DNA from: Phycisphaerae bacterium
GTDB lineage: Bacteria; Planctomycetota; Phycisphaerae; UBA1845; Fen-1342
Direction of reading: 5' to 3'
Length of the DNA stretch: 12,760 nt
Assembly (NCBI GenBank): GCA_026984555.1
Contig: JALSRY010000378.1
Span: 1 to 12,760 of the forward strand
In this document: piece by piece, positions 1 through 7,025 of the stretch
Layout of the letters: every line of letters starts with the position of its first letter
Numbering within the stretch: the stretch's first letter is position 1
Notes under the pieces: model-generated
What the model was told of the DNA's origin: nothing
Databases searched by the model: none
Seen by the model: the letters and a program-made list of their open reading frames with translations, nothing else
Position numbers and translations under genes: made by a program

Positions 1-511
1 CAAACGCAACCGCGCGAAAATCGACGGTCGCACGCAGGAAATCCAGCGGTTGATCGGGAGATCGTTGCGGGTCGCCGTCGACATGGCCCGGCTGGGTCCG
101 CATACAATTTACCTGGATTGCGACGTGCTCCAGGCCGACGGCGGGACACGAACGGCAGCGATCAACGGAGCGTGCGTCGCGTTGGTCGATGCACTGCGCG
201 TCGGCCATCAGCGTGGTCTGTGGCCCGACAACGTGCTCGTCCAGCATGTCGGGGCCGTCAGCGTTGGAATCGTCGATGGGGTGGCGCTGCTCGATTTGGA
301 TTACGAGGAGGATGTCGCCGCCGCAGTCGATTGCAACCTGGTGATGACGGACAGCGGTCGCTGGGTGGAGGTGCAGGCCACCGGCGAAGAGGCGACGTTT
401 GACGACGATCAGATGGCGTCGCTGATGCAGCTCGGCCGCTCGGGGATCCAGCGGCTCATCGCGGCTCAACGCGAGGCGACCCAATCACGGCAGTCGGAGT
501 CGAGACGGTGA
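1..511 (+). CDS. rph: Ribonuclease PH, C-terminal part (5' end outside window)
   Basis: Phosphorolytic 3'-5' exoribonuclease that trims tRNA 3' ends using inorganic phosphate; a cytoplasmic ring-shaped hexamer in the family. The open frame runs from base 2 (first codon AAA) with no in-frame stop, so the gene enters from the left and 169 sense codons are visible, about two thirds of the usual 235-260 residues. Family hallmarks seen: GRTQEIQRLIGRSLR close to the left edge, the DCDVLQADGGTRTA block (GGTRT contacts the phosphate in characterised RNase PH), GACVALVDAL, AVSVGIVDG, and the acidic DLDYEEDVAAAVDCNLVMT stretch with the catalytic aspartates. The ATG at 50 is only an internal methionine-like codon and not the start. 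The TGA at 509-511 overlaps the GTG of the next gene, so the two are probably translationally coupled. Confidence 0.96.
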   Translation, partial: KRNRAKIDGRTQEIQRLIGRSLRVAVDMARLGPHTIYLDCDVLQADGGTRTAAINGACVALVDALRVGHQRGLWPDNVLVQHVGAVSVGIVDGVALLDLDYEEDVAAAVDCNLVMTDSGRWVEVQATGEEATFDDDQMASLMQLGRSGIQRLIAAQREATQSRQSESRR

Positions 512-1419
512 GGAACACGTTCCATACGACACGCGCGCCCCTCCGCTGGCCTCGCCGCTGGCCGGCGGTGGCGGTGTTCCTGCTGTTGTCGGCGGCGGTG
601 GTGCCGGCACGAGGGCAACTTTTCGGGCACAAGGACGAGGACGTCTGGGCGGTGCGGTGCCTGACGCTGCGTGGCCCGAACCGCTTCAAGCAAGCGGAGG
701 AATGTGCCGACCTGTTGCGGAAAGTGCGCGGGCTCAAGGCCAAGCTCGTTCGGGTGATCCACACCGAGCAGGACAGCCGGGTGTATTACGGTCGTTACCG
801 GAAGGTCTACAACAAACGCACCGGCAAAGACAGGTACAAGCCCGATCCGCGTAAGGATCTCGCCCTGATCCGGCAACTTTCGATGGACATGCGCACCCCC
901 ACGGGCGCGGTACGACCGTACTGGCCGTTTCGCTATGCGACGGTCGAGACGCTGCCGATCGGCAAATCCCGGCATCCGGAGTGGCAATTGTGCAACGCGC
1001 CGGGGTATTACTCGCTCCAGGTCGCCGTGTTCTACGATAGCGGGGAGATGCGCCGTCGGCGTTTCGCTGCGGAGGAGTATTGCAAGCTTCTGCGCGACAA
1101 GGGCGAAGAGGCCTACTTCGACCACGGCGAGATCAACAGCTCGGTGTGCATCGGCGCGTTTCCGAAAACCGCGATCGAGACCTACCAGTACCGCGATCCG
1201 CTGACGGGTGTGATTCGCGTCAAGTCGCGCATCGTCGACAAGCGCATGCTCGAACTTCAGAAAAAATACCCCCACAACCTCCAGAACGGCCGCGTCATGT
1301 ACCAGGTTTCGATCGACCCCAAGACGGGCCGGAAGATCCGCACACCGGACTCTTCGTTCCCGGTCATCATCCCGCACGAGAAGAAAGCCGGTGCTACTCG
1401 CGGCGTCGAGGGGGGCTGA
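508..1419 (+). CDS. Secreted protein with two SPOR-like repeats, unknown function
   Basis: Predicted exported protein of 303 residues; I do not recognise a named family. An Arg-rich N-terminus (about 9-17) is followed by a hydrophobic core (about 19-34) and a PARG/Q cleavage-like site, consistent with a Sec signal peptide. Two stretches, about 46-100 (WAVRCLTL...ADLLRKVRG...RVYYGRYRK) and 166-222 (GYYSLQVAVF...YCKLLRDKGEEAYF...SSVCIGAFPK), share the beta-helix-beta-beta-helix-beta look of SPOR domains: a Y/W-x-[LV] opening strand, an Ala/Cys-rich helix and a closing aromatic-Gly strand. SPOR domains bind denuded peptidoglycan glycan; that role here is inference. The GTG start overlaps the rph stop by 4 bp (GTGA) and has GGAG at 496-499, 8 bases upstream. 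The stop lies 2 bp before rdgB. It therefore sits inside the rph-rdgB operon. Several paired Cys residues suit an extracytoplasmic protein. Confidence 0.85.
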   Translation: MRNTFHTTRAPLRWPRRWPAVAVFLLLSAAVVPARGQLFGHKDEDVWAVRCLTLRGPNRFKQAEECADLLRKVRGLKAKLVRVIHTEQDSRVYYGRYRKVYNKRTGKDRYKPDPRKDLALIRQLSMDMRTPTGAVRPYWPFRYATVETLPIGKSRHPEWQLCNAPGYYSLQVAVFYDSGEMRRRRFAAEEYCKLLRDKGEEAYFDHGEINSSVCIGAFPKTAIETYQYRDPLTGVIRVKSRIVDKRMLELQKKYPHNLQNGRVMYQVSIDPKTGRKIRTPDSSFPVIIPHEKKAGATRGVEGG

Positions 1420-1421
1420 GC

Positions 1422-2036
1422 GTGCCCGAGATTCTGCTCGCCACCCGCAACGCCGGCAAGATTCGCGAGATTCGATACCTCGGCCGCGAACTTGGTGTCC
1501 ACTGGCGGAGTTTGAGCGAGTTTCCCGGTTTGCCCGACGCGGTCGAAGACGCCAACAGCTTTCCCGCCAACGCGCGAAAAAAGGCGTTGCACTTCGCCGG
1601 CGCTACCGGATTGCTCACACTGGCGGATGATTCCGGGTTGGTCGTCGATGCACTCGGTGGCGAGCCCGGCGTGCACTCCGCTCGATATGCTGGCGAACCC
1701 AAGAACGATCTGGCCAACAACCGCAAGCTGATCGCCAACCTGCGTGACGTGCCGCCCGACCGCCGATCGGCCCGCTTTTGCTGCGCCATGGCCTTGGCGA
1801 CCCCCGGGCGCGTGCTCGCCGAAACGACCGGCTCGGTCGAAGGGAGCATTTGCGACGAGCCGCGCGGCGACAACGGCTTCGGCTATGATCCGCATTTCTT
1901 GTTGCCGGAGCTGCACCGCACCATGGCGGAGCTGAGTCGGGAGCACAAGCACGCCATCAGCCACCGCGGCCGCGCGCTGCGGGCGATGCTGGCGGAAATC
2001 GCCCGACTCTTCGCATCGGAATCGCGCACGCCGTAG
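1422..2036 (+). CDS. rdgB: XTP/dITP pyrophosphatase (RdgB/HAM1 family)
   Basis: Hydrolyses non-canonical purine triphosphates (XTP, dITP, ITP) to the monophosphate and pyrophosphate, keeping them out of DNA and RNA; cytoplasmic dimer. The 204-residue length is normal for the family. Seen: LATRNAGKIREI (residues 6-17, substrate loop with Asn10 and Lys13), LADDSGLVVDALGG (67-80, with the catalytic acidic pair), PGVHSARYAG (82-91), GDNGFGYDPHF (149-159) and the SHRGRAL signature (180-186). One oddity: the usual F-x-E-N-A motif reads FPANA (47-51), so the conserved Glu is Ala. The GTG at 1422 is chosen because it has a strong ribosome site (GAGGGGGG, about 1408-1415), begins exactly at the family N-terminus and starts 2 bp after the preceding stop. 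The frame is open further upstream, but that part overlaps the SPOR-like gene. Confidence 0.96.
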   Translation: MPEILLATRNAGKIREIRYLGRELGVHWRSLSEFPGLPDAVEDANSFPANARKKALHFAGATGLLTLADDSGLVVDALGGEPGVHSARYAGEPKNDLANNRKLIANLRDVPPDRRSARFCCAMALATPGRVLAETTGSVEGSICDEPRGDNGFGYDPHFLLPELHRTMAELSREHKHAISHRGRALRAMLAEIARLFASESRTP

Positions 2037-2050
2037 TCCGTCGGCGTGCG
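2025..2050. terminator. Hairpin between convergent rdgB and yggX
   Basis: Perfect 9-bp inverted repeat CGCACGCCG (2025-2033) and CGGCGTGCG (2042-2050) around an 8-base loop. The rdgB stop codon TAG (2034-2036) lies in the loop and the yggX stop is 6 bases to the right. There is no T-tract on either side, so it is not a textbook intrinsic terminator. Its place between two convergent genes suggests a shared bidirectional transcript end or 3'-end stabiliser (inference). Confidence 0.6.
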
Positions 2051-2055
2051 GTGAT

Positions 2056-2364
2056 CTATTTCGGCGTGACGTACCCCGGCACTTCTTTCTGCTCGCCGAA
2101 GAAAAACGCCTCCATGTAGGGTTTGAGCACCTCGTTGGCGGCATCGCTCGTGGGGTCGAGATGAAACTCGTTGATGATCATTCGCATCTGGTCGGTCCAC
2201 ATCTCCCACGCACGGGCGGACACGGACTCGGCTACGCGGCGGCGCATCTCCGGCCCGCCGATGAGCAACGCCATACGCAGCGCGCGGTCGCCTTCGGTGG
2301 TGTCGGGATCGATTGCAGGCAGCTCCTGGTTGAGCTTGACGCAGTGGACGGATTTTGCCGGCAT
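2056..2364 (-). CDS. yggX: Fe(2+)-trafficking / oxidative damage protection protein, YggX family
   Basis: Small cytoplasmic protein (102 residues). In enterobacteria YggX protects iron-sulfur enzymes from oxidative damage and is linked to labile iron handling. Seen: VHCVKLNQELPAI (residues 6-18), with the conserved Cys8 matching the single Cys near the N-terminus of E. coli YggX; the helical core SARAWEMWTDQMRMIINEF (49-67), matching the family pattern AW-x-x-W...M-x-INE; and the C-terminal FFFGEQKEVPGYVTP (87-101), matching the family GYTP-like end. It is about 11 residues longer than E. coli YggX, with the extra length around GDRALRMALLIGGPEMR (25-41). The start is ATG with AGGAG about 7-8 bases upstream (minus strand, about 2372-2376). 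It appears to be transcribed alone: 137 bp separate it from the lipoprotein gene upstream. Assignment rests on motif matching by eye. Confidence 0.88.
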   Translation of the reverse strand: MPAKSVHCVKLNQELPAIDPDTTEGDRALRMALLIGGPEMRRRVAESVSARAWEMWTDQMRMIINEFHLDPTSDAANEVLKPYMEAFFFGEQKEVPGYVTPK

Positions 2365-2501
2365 GGGACACTCCTTGCATACACTTATATGGTATCAGGA
2401 TTGTACCACATTGCCGGCCATCAGCCCATGCCCCCACCGCCCCGGCGTACCCGGAGGGCTCGGCCGCATCCTCTCGGCGACGCGACCCGTCGAACTCCGC
2501 G
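2365..2501. other. Intergenic region between lipoprotein gene and yggX
   Basis: 137 bp. It holds the yggX ribosome site and candidate promoter at the left. At 2441-2461 there is only a weak, imperfect GC-rich hairpin (4-bp cores) that could serve as the end of the lipoprotein transcript. No T-tract and no small gene were seen. Confidence 0.4.
2400..2405 (-). promoter_or_regulatory. Candidate extended -10 promoter for yggX
   Basis: On the minus strand the sequence TGG-TACAAT carries a TGn extension directly before a -10-like hexamer (TACAAT, 5 of 6 to TATAAT). Transcription would start near 2393, giving a leader of about 30 bases that contains the AGGAG ribosome site. No good -35 box is seen, which is typical of extended -10 promoters. 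A second TATAAG lies closer to the gene. Confidence 0.4.
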
Positions 2502-5492
2502 CTAGTCGTCGGTGTTGAGCGGAGGAGCCACCGGCGGGCTGAACAGCAGCATGGCCCGACCGGTCATGAACTCTTCGTTCGGGATCGGGTAATAGCTGGG
2601 CGAACCCACCGCGAGGTCCGGCAGCCCGTCTCCATCGAGGTCGCCGTGTCCCGCTATGGCCGTCCCGAACCCCTCCCATTGCGAACTGCCCGTCGCGACC
2701 CAGCCCTGGGCGTCGCACGTGCCGATGTCGTCGGCGGACAACGCCGGCGGCAGATCCTGCCCGCCGTAGATTACGTATACGTTGCCATGCTCATTTGCCA
2801 GTGGGGCGCCGATGGCGAGATCGTCATAACCGTCGCCGTCCAGATCGCCGGCGTCGACGAGGCTGGAGCCGAACTGGTCGAACTCGACGCTGCCCGTGAT
2901 GCGCACGCCGGGAACCGCGGTGCCAACATCCGCAAGGTTGATAGCAGCGGGCAAACCCGCGGTCCAGGTGTTGAAGACAACGTATACCCGGCCACGATAA
3001 TCGGCAATCCCGGGGGCGCCGATGACCACATCAGGGCGACCGTCGCCGTTGAAATCGAGCACGGCCAAGGCGCGCCCAGCGGTGCCGGAGATCGTGGAGA
3101 AGCGGGGGCCGGACTCGGGCGGTTCGCCGAGAAAGACGGTTCCCTGCCATTCGGTGCCCTGTTGGGCCAGATCGACGGTCGACGCGCCGGAGATCGACTC
3201 GCCGAGCACGAGATAGGCTTTGCCGGCACCGCCGTCGGCACCGGGCGCTCCGATGAGCATGTCGGCAGCGGAAATGCCGCTTCGCGTTTGTGTAAACTCG
3301 CCCGCATCGACGACGGTCGTGCCGGTCAGGTCTCGGGCGTTTTCCCCAAGCAGGCGAACGCCGGGGATCGAACGACCTACGTCCAACAAAGTACCTTCCG
3401 GCAACCCTTGCCCGCCGAACACAATCGCGACTTGTCCAGGAGAGGCATTCGGATCGCTGTAGAGATCGCCGGGGGCGCCGAGGGCGACATCGTTCCAGCC
3501 GTCGCCGTTGACATCTCCCAAGGCCGCGACCCAGATCCCGGCGTGGTCTTGGGCCCGGTCACCACGCAAAGCGGTTCCGTCTTCGGGCCAGACGGTGCCG
3601 TTGGATGCTGTGATCGTCGAGCCCCGGTAGAACCGCCCGGTGCCCTCCTCAGTGTCGGTCGAACCATAACTCTCGGCCGGGTCGCCGACGACGACATCGG
3701 CGATGGCCCCCGCGTTGGGATCGAACGGTCCGGCAAACGCTACACTCTGTCCCGCGTAGCCGGGAATGGTCTGACCCGTGATGTGGACCTGCAAGTCCGT
3801 GGCGGACAGATCGTGCGGCCAATCACCGTCCGCATCGGCGTGATAGTACGCGCCGCCTTCGTTGTCCCACCCCGTCGCCGGCTCGCCGATCAGCAAGTCG
3901 GCGATTCCGTCGCCGCCCAGGTCCGTCGAGATATCGAGACTCGCGCCGAACGCGTTGGCGTACCCTTCGGCGGCGTTGGGGTCCGGCGTGATGACACATA
4001 CTTTACCCGCTGGCAACGTTGCGGCTTCGAAAGTGCCGTTGCGCCCACGAACGACGCAGATGCGCGGCCCGATGGTCGTGACGGTGGCGAGACCGTCGTT
4101 GATGGTTCCGCCCACGAAATAGGTTCCCCGCGGCACCGCGAAGATATCAGCGACGACTTCGCGGGTGTCCGGGTCATCTTCGGACAACCCCTGATCGAGA
4201 ACCACCTCATTGCCGTTGAATACACCGTCGGCGTCGAGGAATATCGTGACGATCGCGTCGTCGTCCGGGTCGGAACCATCCCAGGTTACGTGGAAAAACT
4301 CGCTCACGTCGGCTGCGAATCCGTCCTGCGGGGCGACAATCCGCAGCGACGGCAACGCGTTGATGATGATGCGACCTGGTGCGGAGGCAGAAACGATCGT
4401 GTCGCCTGCTGCGTGCAGCTCTGCGCGCACGGTGTACGTGTCCGGCGGAACCTCGCTCGTGTCCCATGTGATCGCCATGACCCCTGCCGCGGGAGTGTCC
4501 GCGAGAATCACGACGGGGGTCGTGTTGGTGCCGGCTCCGTCGCCGTAGACCGCTACCGTGGCGCCTTCGGGGGCGTTGCCGGTGAGCACGTCGAATCCGA
4601 TGACCGTGCCGGGGTTGACGCGCGCGTCCAGATCGAGCCCGCTGATGGCGATCGTCGCCGGTGGCGGGGGGGGCACCGATTCGGAAACGATAACGCGGCC
4701 TGGCGCCGGGTCAGAACGCAGCTCGATCCCGGAGGACGAAAGGATTCCGTAAATCATGTATGTGCCGGGTGTTACGCCGGCCGTGTTCCATGAAATCGAC
4801 ACACCGGCCGAAGCGGAGAGGCCGCCGGCGATCGTGATTTCGTTGCCGTTGGTGGGGTCGCTATCCGGGTCCGCGATGGCGGCGACGGTGGCGCCGGTCG
4901 GGGCGTTGGACGTTTCGATCGTGAACGCGACGACTTCGCCCGCGTCGATCGAGATATCCGTATCGAGTCCGGCCACGGCGACCGCAGGCTCGGCAGGTGG
5001 GGGTGGTGGGGGCGTACCGCCCTCTTCCTGCTCGACGGGTAGTCGGAGGGTGATGTCGATCACGTCGCCGCCGTCATAGTCGTGCCCCATGCGCAGGATT
5101 TGCGCATCGAGGGTGCGGGGTGAATCGCCCAGGAACGTGGCCTCGACGCGGATTTCGTCGGCCTGGTCTGGTCCGATAAGAATCGCTCGCGACTGGGCAG
5201 GAATCTTGCGAAACGAAAAATGAACCTGCTGCTCGGCGAGTGTCATCGTGACGCTACATTGGGCGTCGCGCGGCTCGGCGTTGGTGATCCGCAGGGTTAT
5301 CGGATGGTCATGGGCCGCGGGGGAGTTCCGCGCGGGAGATTCGGCGTTACCCGCCCCTTCGCCAGCGACGTCACGCACGTTGGCCGCGTTTTGGTTGGGG
5401 CCGACGCCGCCGGGAAGATTGCTCAAAAAGCTCAAATCGCAGCCGGCGACGATGAACACCAGTGCCGCGATCGCGTATAGGCCTTTGTTCAT
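2502..5492 (-). CDS. Lipoprotein with Ig-like repeats and seven-blade FG-GAP propeller
   Basis: Large predicted surface or periplasmic lipoprotein (996 residues), binding partner unknown. N-terminus: Lys3, hydrophobic core 5-16, lipobox VAGC with Cys18, then Asp19. Residues 20-60 form a low-complexity Gly/Asn/Ala tether. About 63-155 is a beta-rich domain. Three related Ig-like repeats follow (about 169-270, 279-378, 381-480), each with a W-[ND]...P-x-[GD]-T-Y segment; proline runs at 161-166 and 274-278 separate the first ones. From about 510 to the end come seven FG-GAP-type blades, recognisable by [AL]-D-x-x-[IV]-G-x-P cores near 530, 599, 668, 744, 821, 890 and 959. Blades 3, 5, 6 and 7 keep full calcium loops of the D-x-[ND]-G-D-G type; 1, 2 and 4 are degenerate. 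This matches an integrin-alpha-like beta-propeller. ATG at 5492 has only a weak GAGAA upstream. The closest family label is FG-GAP repeat protein. Confidence 0.9.
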   Translation of the reverse strand: MNKGLYAIAALVFIVAGCDLSFLSNLPGGVGPNQNAANVRDVAGEGAGNAESPARNSPAAHDHPITLRITNAEPRDAQCSVTMTLAEQQVHFSFRKIPAQSRAILIGPDQADEIRVEATFLGDSPRTLDAQILRMGHDYDGGDVIDITLRLPVEQEEGGTPPPPPPAEPAVAVAGLDTDISIDAGEVVAFTIETSNAPTGATVAAIADPDSDPTNGNEITIAGGLSASAGVSISWNTAGVTPGTYMIYGILSSSGIELRSDPAPGRVIVSESVPPPPPATIAISGLDLDARVNPGTVIGFDVLTGNAPEGATVAVYGDGAGTNTTPVVILADTPAAGVMAITWDTSEVPPDTYTVRAELHAAGDTIVSASAPGRIIINALPSLRIVAPQDGFAADVSEFFHVTWDGSDPDDDAIVTIFLDADGVFNGNEVVLDQGLSEDDPDTREVVADIFAVPRGTYFVGGTINDGLATVTTIGPRICVVRGRNGTFEAATLPAGKVCVITPDPNAAEGYANAFGASLDISTDLGGDGIADLLIGEPATGWDNEGGAYYHADADGDWPHDLSATDLQVHITGQTIPGYAGQSVAFAGPFDPNAGAIADVVVGDPAESYGSTDTEEGTGRFYRGSTITASNGTVWPEDGTALRGDRAQDHAGIWVAALGDVNGDGWNDVALGAPGDLYSDPNASPGQVAIVFGGQGLPEGTLLDVGRSIPGVRLLGENARDLTGTTVVDAGEFTQTRSGISAADMLIGAPGADGGAGKAYLVLGESISGASTVDLAQQGTEWQGTVFLGEPPESGPRFSTISGTAGRALAVLDFNGDGRPDVVIGAPGIADYRGRVYVVFNTWTAGLPAAINLADVGTAVPGVRITGSVEFDQFGSSLVDAGDLDGDGYDDLAIGAPLANEHGNVYVIYGGQDLPPALSADDIGTCDAQGWVATGSSQWEGFGTAIAGHGDLDGDGLPDLAVGSPSYYPIPNEEFMTGRAMLLFSPPVAPPLNTDD

Positions 5493-5771
5493 GATCGGTT
5501 CTCGTGCTTTGCATTCGCAAGTAGCTGCGTGTGGGAGGACACAGGTTGCCCGCCGGGAAATGAACTTTCGCGACGTGACCGCCTCACACTTGAACCCCGC
5601 TCGTCCCGATGTTAACAGTAGCCGTTGGCGACAGCGAGGTCAACGGAAAAGCGTTGGGGGGCAGGCGTTTGCGGAGATTTGTCCCCGACTTGCGGGGTGT
5701 TTGATTGATGTGGTCCGGGTCGTGTATGATCCGGCATGGAGGGTGGCTCGCCCACCGAGAGGATCAGCCTT
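5493..5771. other. Divergent intergenic region
   Basis: 279 bp between two divergent genes. The right half carries the promoter described at 5701-5730. For the minus-strand lipoprotein I see no convincing -35/-10 pair. Its leader contains GTGTCCTCCCACAC (minus strand, near 5529-5542), a short imperfect inverted repeat whose CCTCC could in principle pair with ribosome-site-like sequences, though none is near the start codon. A GTTAAC palindrome lies at 5611-5616. Nothing else was recognised. Confidence 0.5.
5701..5730 (+). promoter_or_regulatory. Candidate sigma-70-type promoter
   Basis: TTGATT (5701-5706, 4 of 6 to TTGACA) and TATGAT (5725-5730, 5 of 6 to TATAAT) are separated by 18 bp. Transcription would begin near 5737. 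This supports the GTG at 5772 as the start of the next gene, because the upstream in-frame ATG at 5736 would sit at or before the transcript start. Confidence 0.6.
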
Positions 5772-6923
5772 GTGAGAACGCGTCTGATAGGAATCGTGCT
5801 GGCGGGGTTTTGCGCCGCGATCGGCCATTCGCCGGCTGTGCGCGCGCAGGGAACGCAGCTCCAGAGACTTGTGAGCAGGCCCTCCACCCGTTCGGCTTCG
5901 ACGCGTCTGGGACTTATCGGCGGAACCTATACGCGCCAATCGCGCATTCGGACACTCGATGCGGGGCGTGGCATATCACGGCAGTCGCGGCTGCTCGCAG
6001 GGGCCTCGTCCACCAATTTTTTCGGTGCGGCCCGAGGATCGTTCCGGTTGCCACCGCCGCCGTTGCCCCAGGCATTCCTGGGTCGTCCCTTGGGGGTTTC
6101 AGCGCCGCCGCGGTCTGTTCCTCCGTGGGCGTTGGGACAATCGGTCAATCCCGGAATCGCAGTAGCTTCCCGGCTGACACAGTCGGAGCGTTTCGACGCG
6201 CCGCTTCACGGTTTTTCTCAGGTCGAGGTGGACATCCCCGCGACGCCCTACTATGCGCCATCGCCGCCGGCGGATTCGTTTCACGCCTTCTTCGGCCTGG
6301 TTCCACCGAAAGTGAAACATGCGGCACGGGTTGCGGGATCGACGATCGACCCGATCGAAGCACTCCAGCGCGAGAATACGGCTTACGTCGCGTCGAAACT
6401 GAAGACCGCCGAGGCTCTTTTTGCCAAGGCCACAGCTCCGGGTGTGGAGAATCGCGAGCAACTCTTGGGACGGGCGCAACGCGTTCTCACCGCCGTGGTT
6501 CGCCTGAACCCCGAGGCGCACGAGGCGCGGTTGCTGCTCGTGAATACCGCCCTGATGCGTCAACATCTCATGGAGGCGCTGTGTTATCTCCAACAGCTTG
6601 TGGCCAACCGCCCGACGATCTTCGTCGAGGAACCCAACGTCGCGCGGTATTTCGGCGATTACCAGGCAGCCGGCACGGGCGATACGACGGCCGGACGATC
6701 GCGCGAGTTCGAGAAGCTGATGCGAGATCATCTCCGCGTCGGCGAGAACAACCCCGCGATGCCCGAGATGTACGCGATCCAGGCGTATTGTGCCTGGGGG
6801 CTCAACGATCGTGTGCGTTTGCGGCAAGCGCTCGACCGGATCAAGAACACGAGCTTCGCATCCGAGACCAGCGAGAAGATGATGCGCGTGCGTTATGCCT
6901 TGGCGGCGGCGCTACGCCGATAG
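5772..6923 (+). CDS. Secreted protein with C-terminal TPR-like helices, unknown function
   Basis: 383-residue predicted exported protein; family not recognised. Residues 1-26 look like a signal peptide (Arg2, Arg4, hydrophobic 5-18, then AVRAQG as cleavage-like site). Residues 30-135 are low-complexity, rich in Ser/Arg/Gly and Pro (for example PPPPLP at 94-99), and probably disordered. From about 195 the sequence becomes helical: EALQRENTAYVASKLKTAEALF, then RAQRVLTAVVRLNPEAHEARLLLV, which resembles a TPR pair (the L-N-P-E-A-H turn is typical), then a second helical block at about 310-383. The GTG start is preferred over the in-frame ATG at 5736 because GAGAGGA (5757-5763) lies 8 bases upstream and the candidate promoter would start transcription near 5737. 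A weak 5-bp hairpin (6910-6914/6921-6925) overlaps the stop. The gap to the glycan dehydratase gene is 102 bp, so co-transcription is possible. Confidence 0.8.
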   Translation: MRTRLIGIVLAGFCAAIGHSPAVRAQGTQLQRLVSRPSTRSASTRLGLIGGTYTRQSRIRTLDAGRGISRQSRLLAGASSTNFFGAARGSFRLPPPPLPQAFLGRPLGVSAPPRSVPPWALGQSVNPGIAVASRLTQSERFDAPLHGFSQVEVDIPATPYYAPSPPADSFHAFFGLVPPKVKHAARVAGSTIDPIEALQRENTAYVASKLKTAEALFAKATAPGVENREQLLGRAQRVLTAVVRLNPEAHEARLLLVNTALMRQHLMEALCYLQQLVANRPTIFVEEPNVARYFGDYQAAGTGDTTAGRSREFEKLMRDHLRVGENNPAMPEMYAIQAYCAWGLNDRVRLRQALDRIKNTSFASETSEKMMRVRYALAAALRR

Positions 6924-7025
6924 CGATCGCTTCCCGGTCCCGGCCGCGCAAGCGTCGAGCGCGCGTGGCGCCGGCGTCGCCGGGGATTGCGAATCCGGCC
7001 GCAGGCCTACAGTGACTTGGAACCC

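Noticed and set aside
2355..4793. 812-codon open frame on the plus strand, antisense to the FG-GAP lipoprotein gene
   Set aside because: It has no recognisable domain, and it mirrors the repeats of a well-supported minus-strand gene. Long antisense frames are common in high-GC DNA.
6922..6931. AGCGATCGCT palindrome after the TPR-like gene
   Set aside because: A 10-base GC-rich palindrome with no repeat elsewhere in the window that I can see; compatible with chance.
5705..7015. 436-codon frame overlapping the secreted TPR-like gene in another plus frame
   Set aside because: Arg/Gly-rich low-information sequence. The competing frame has a promoter, ribosome site, signal peptide and TPR-like helices.
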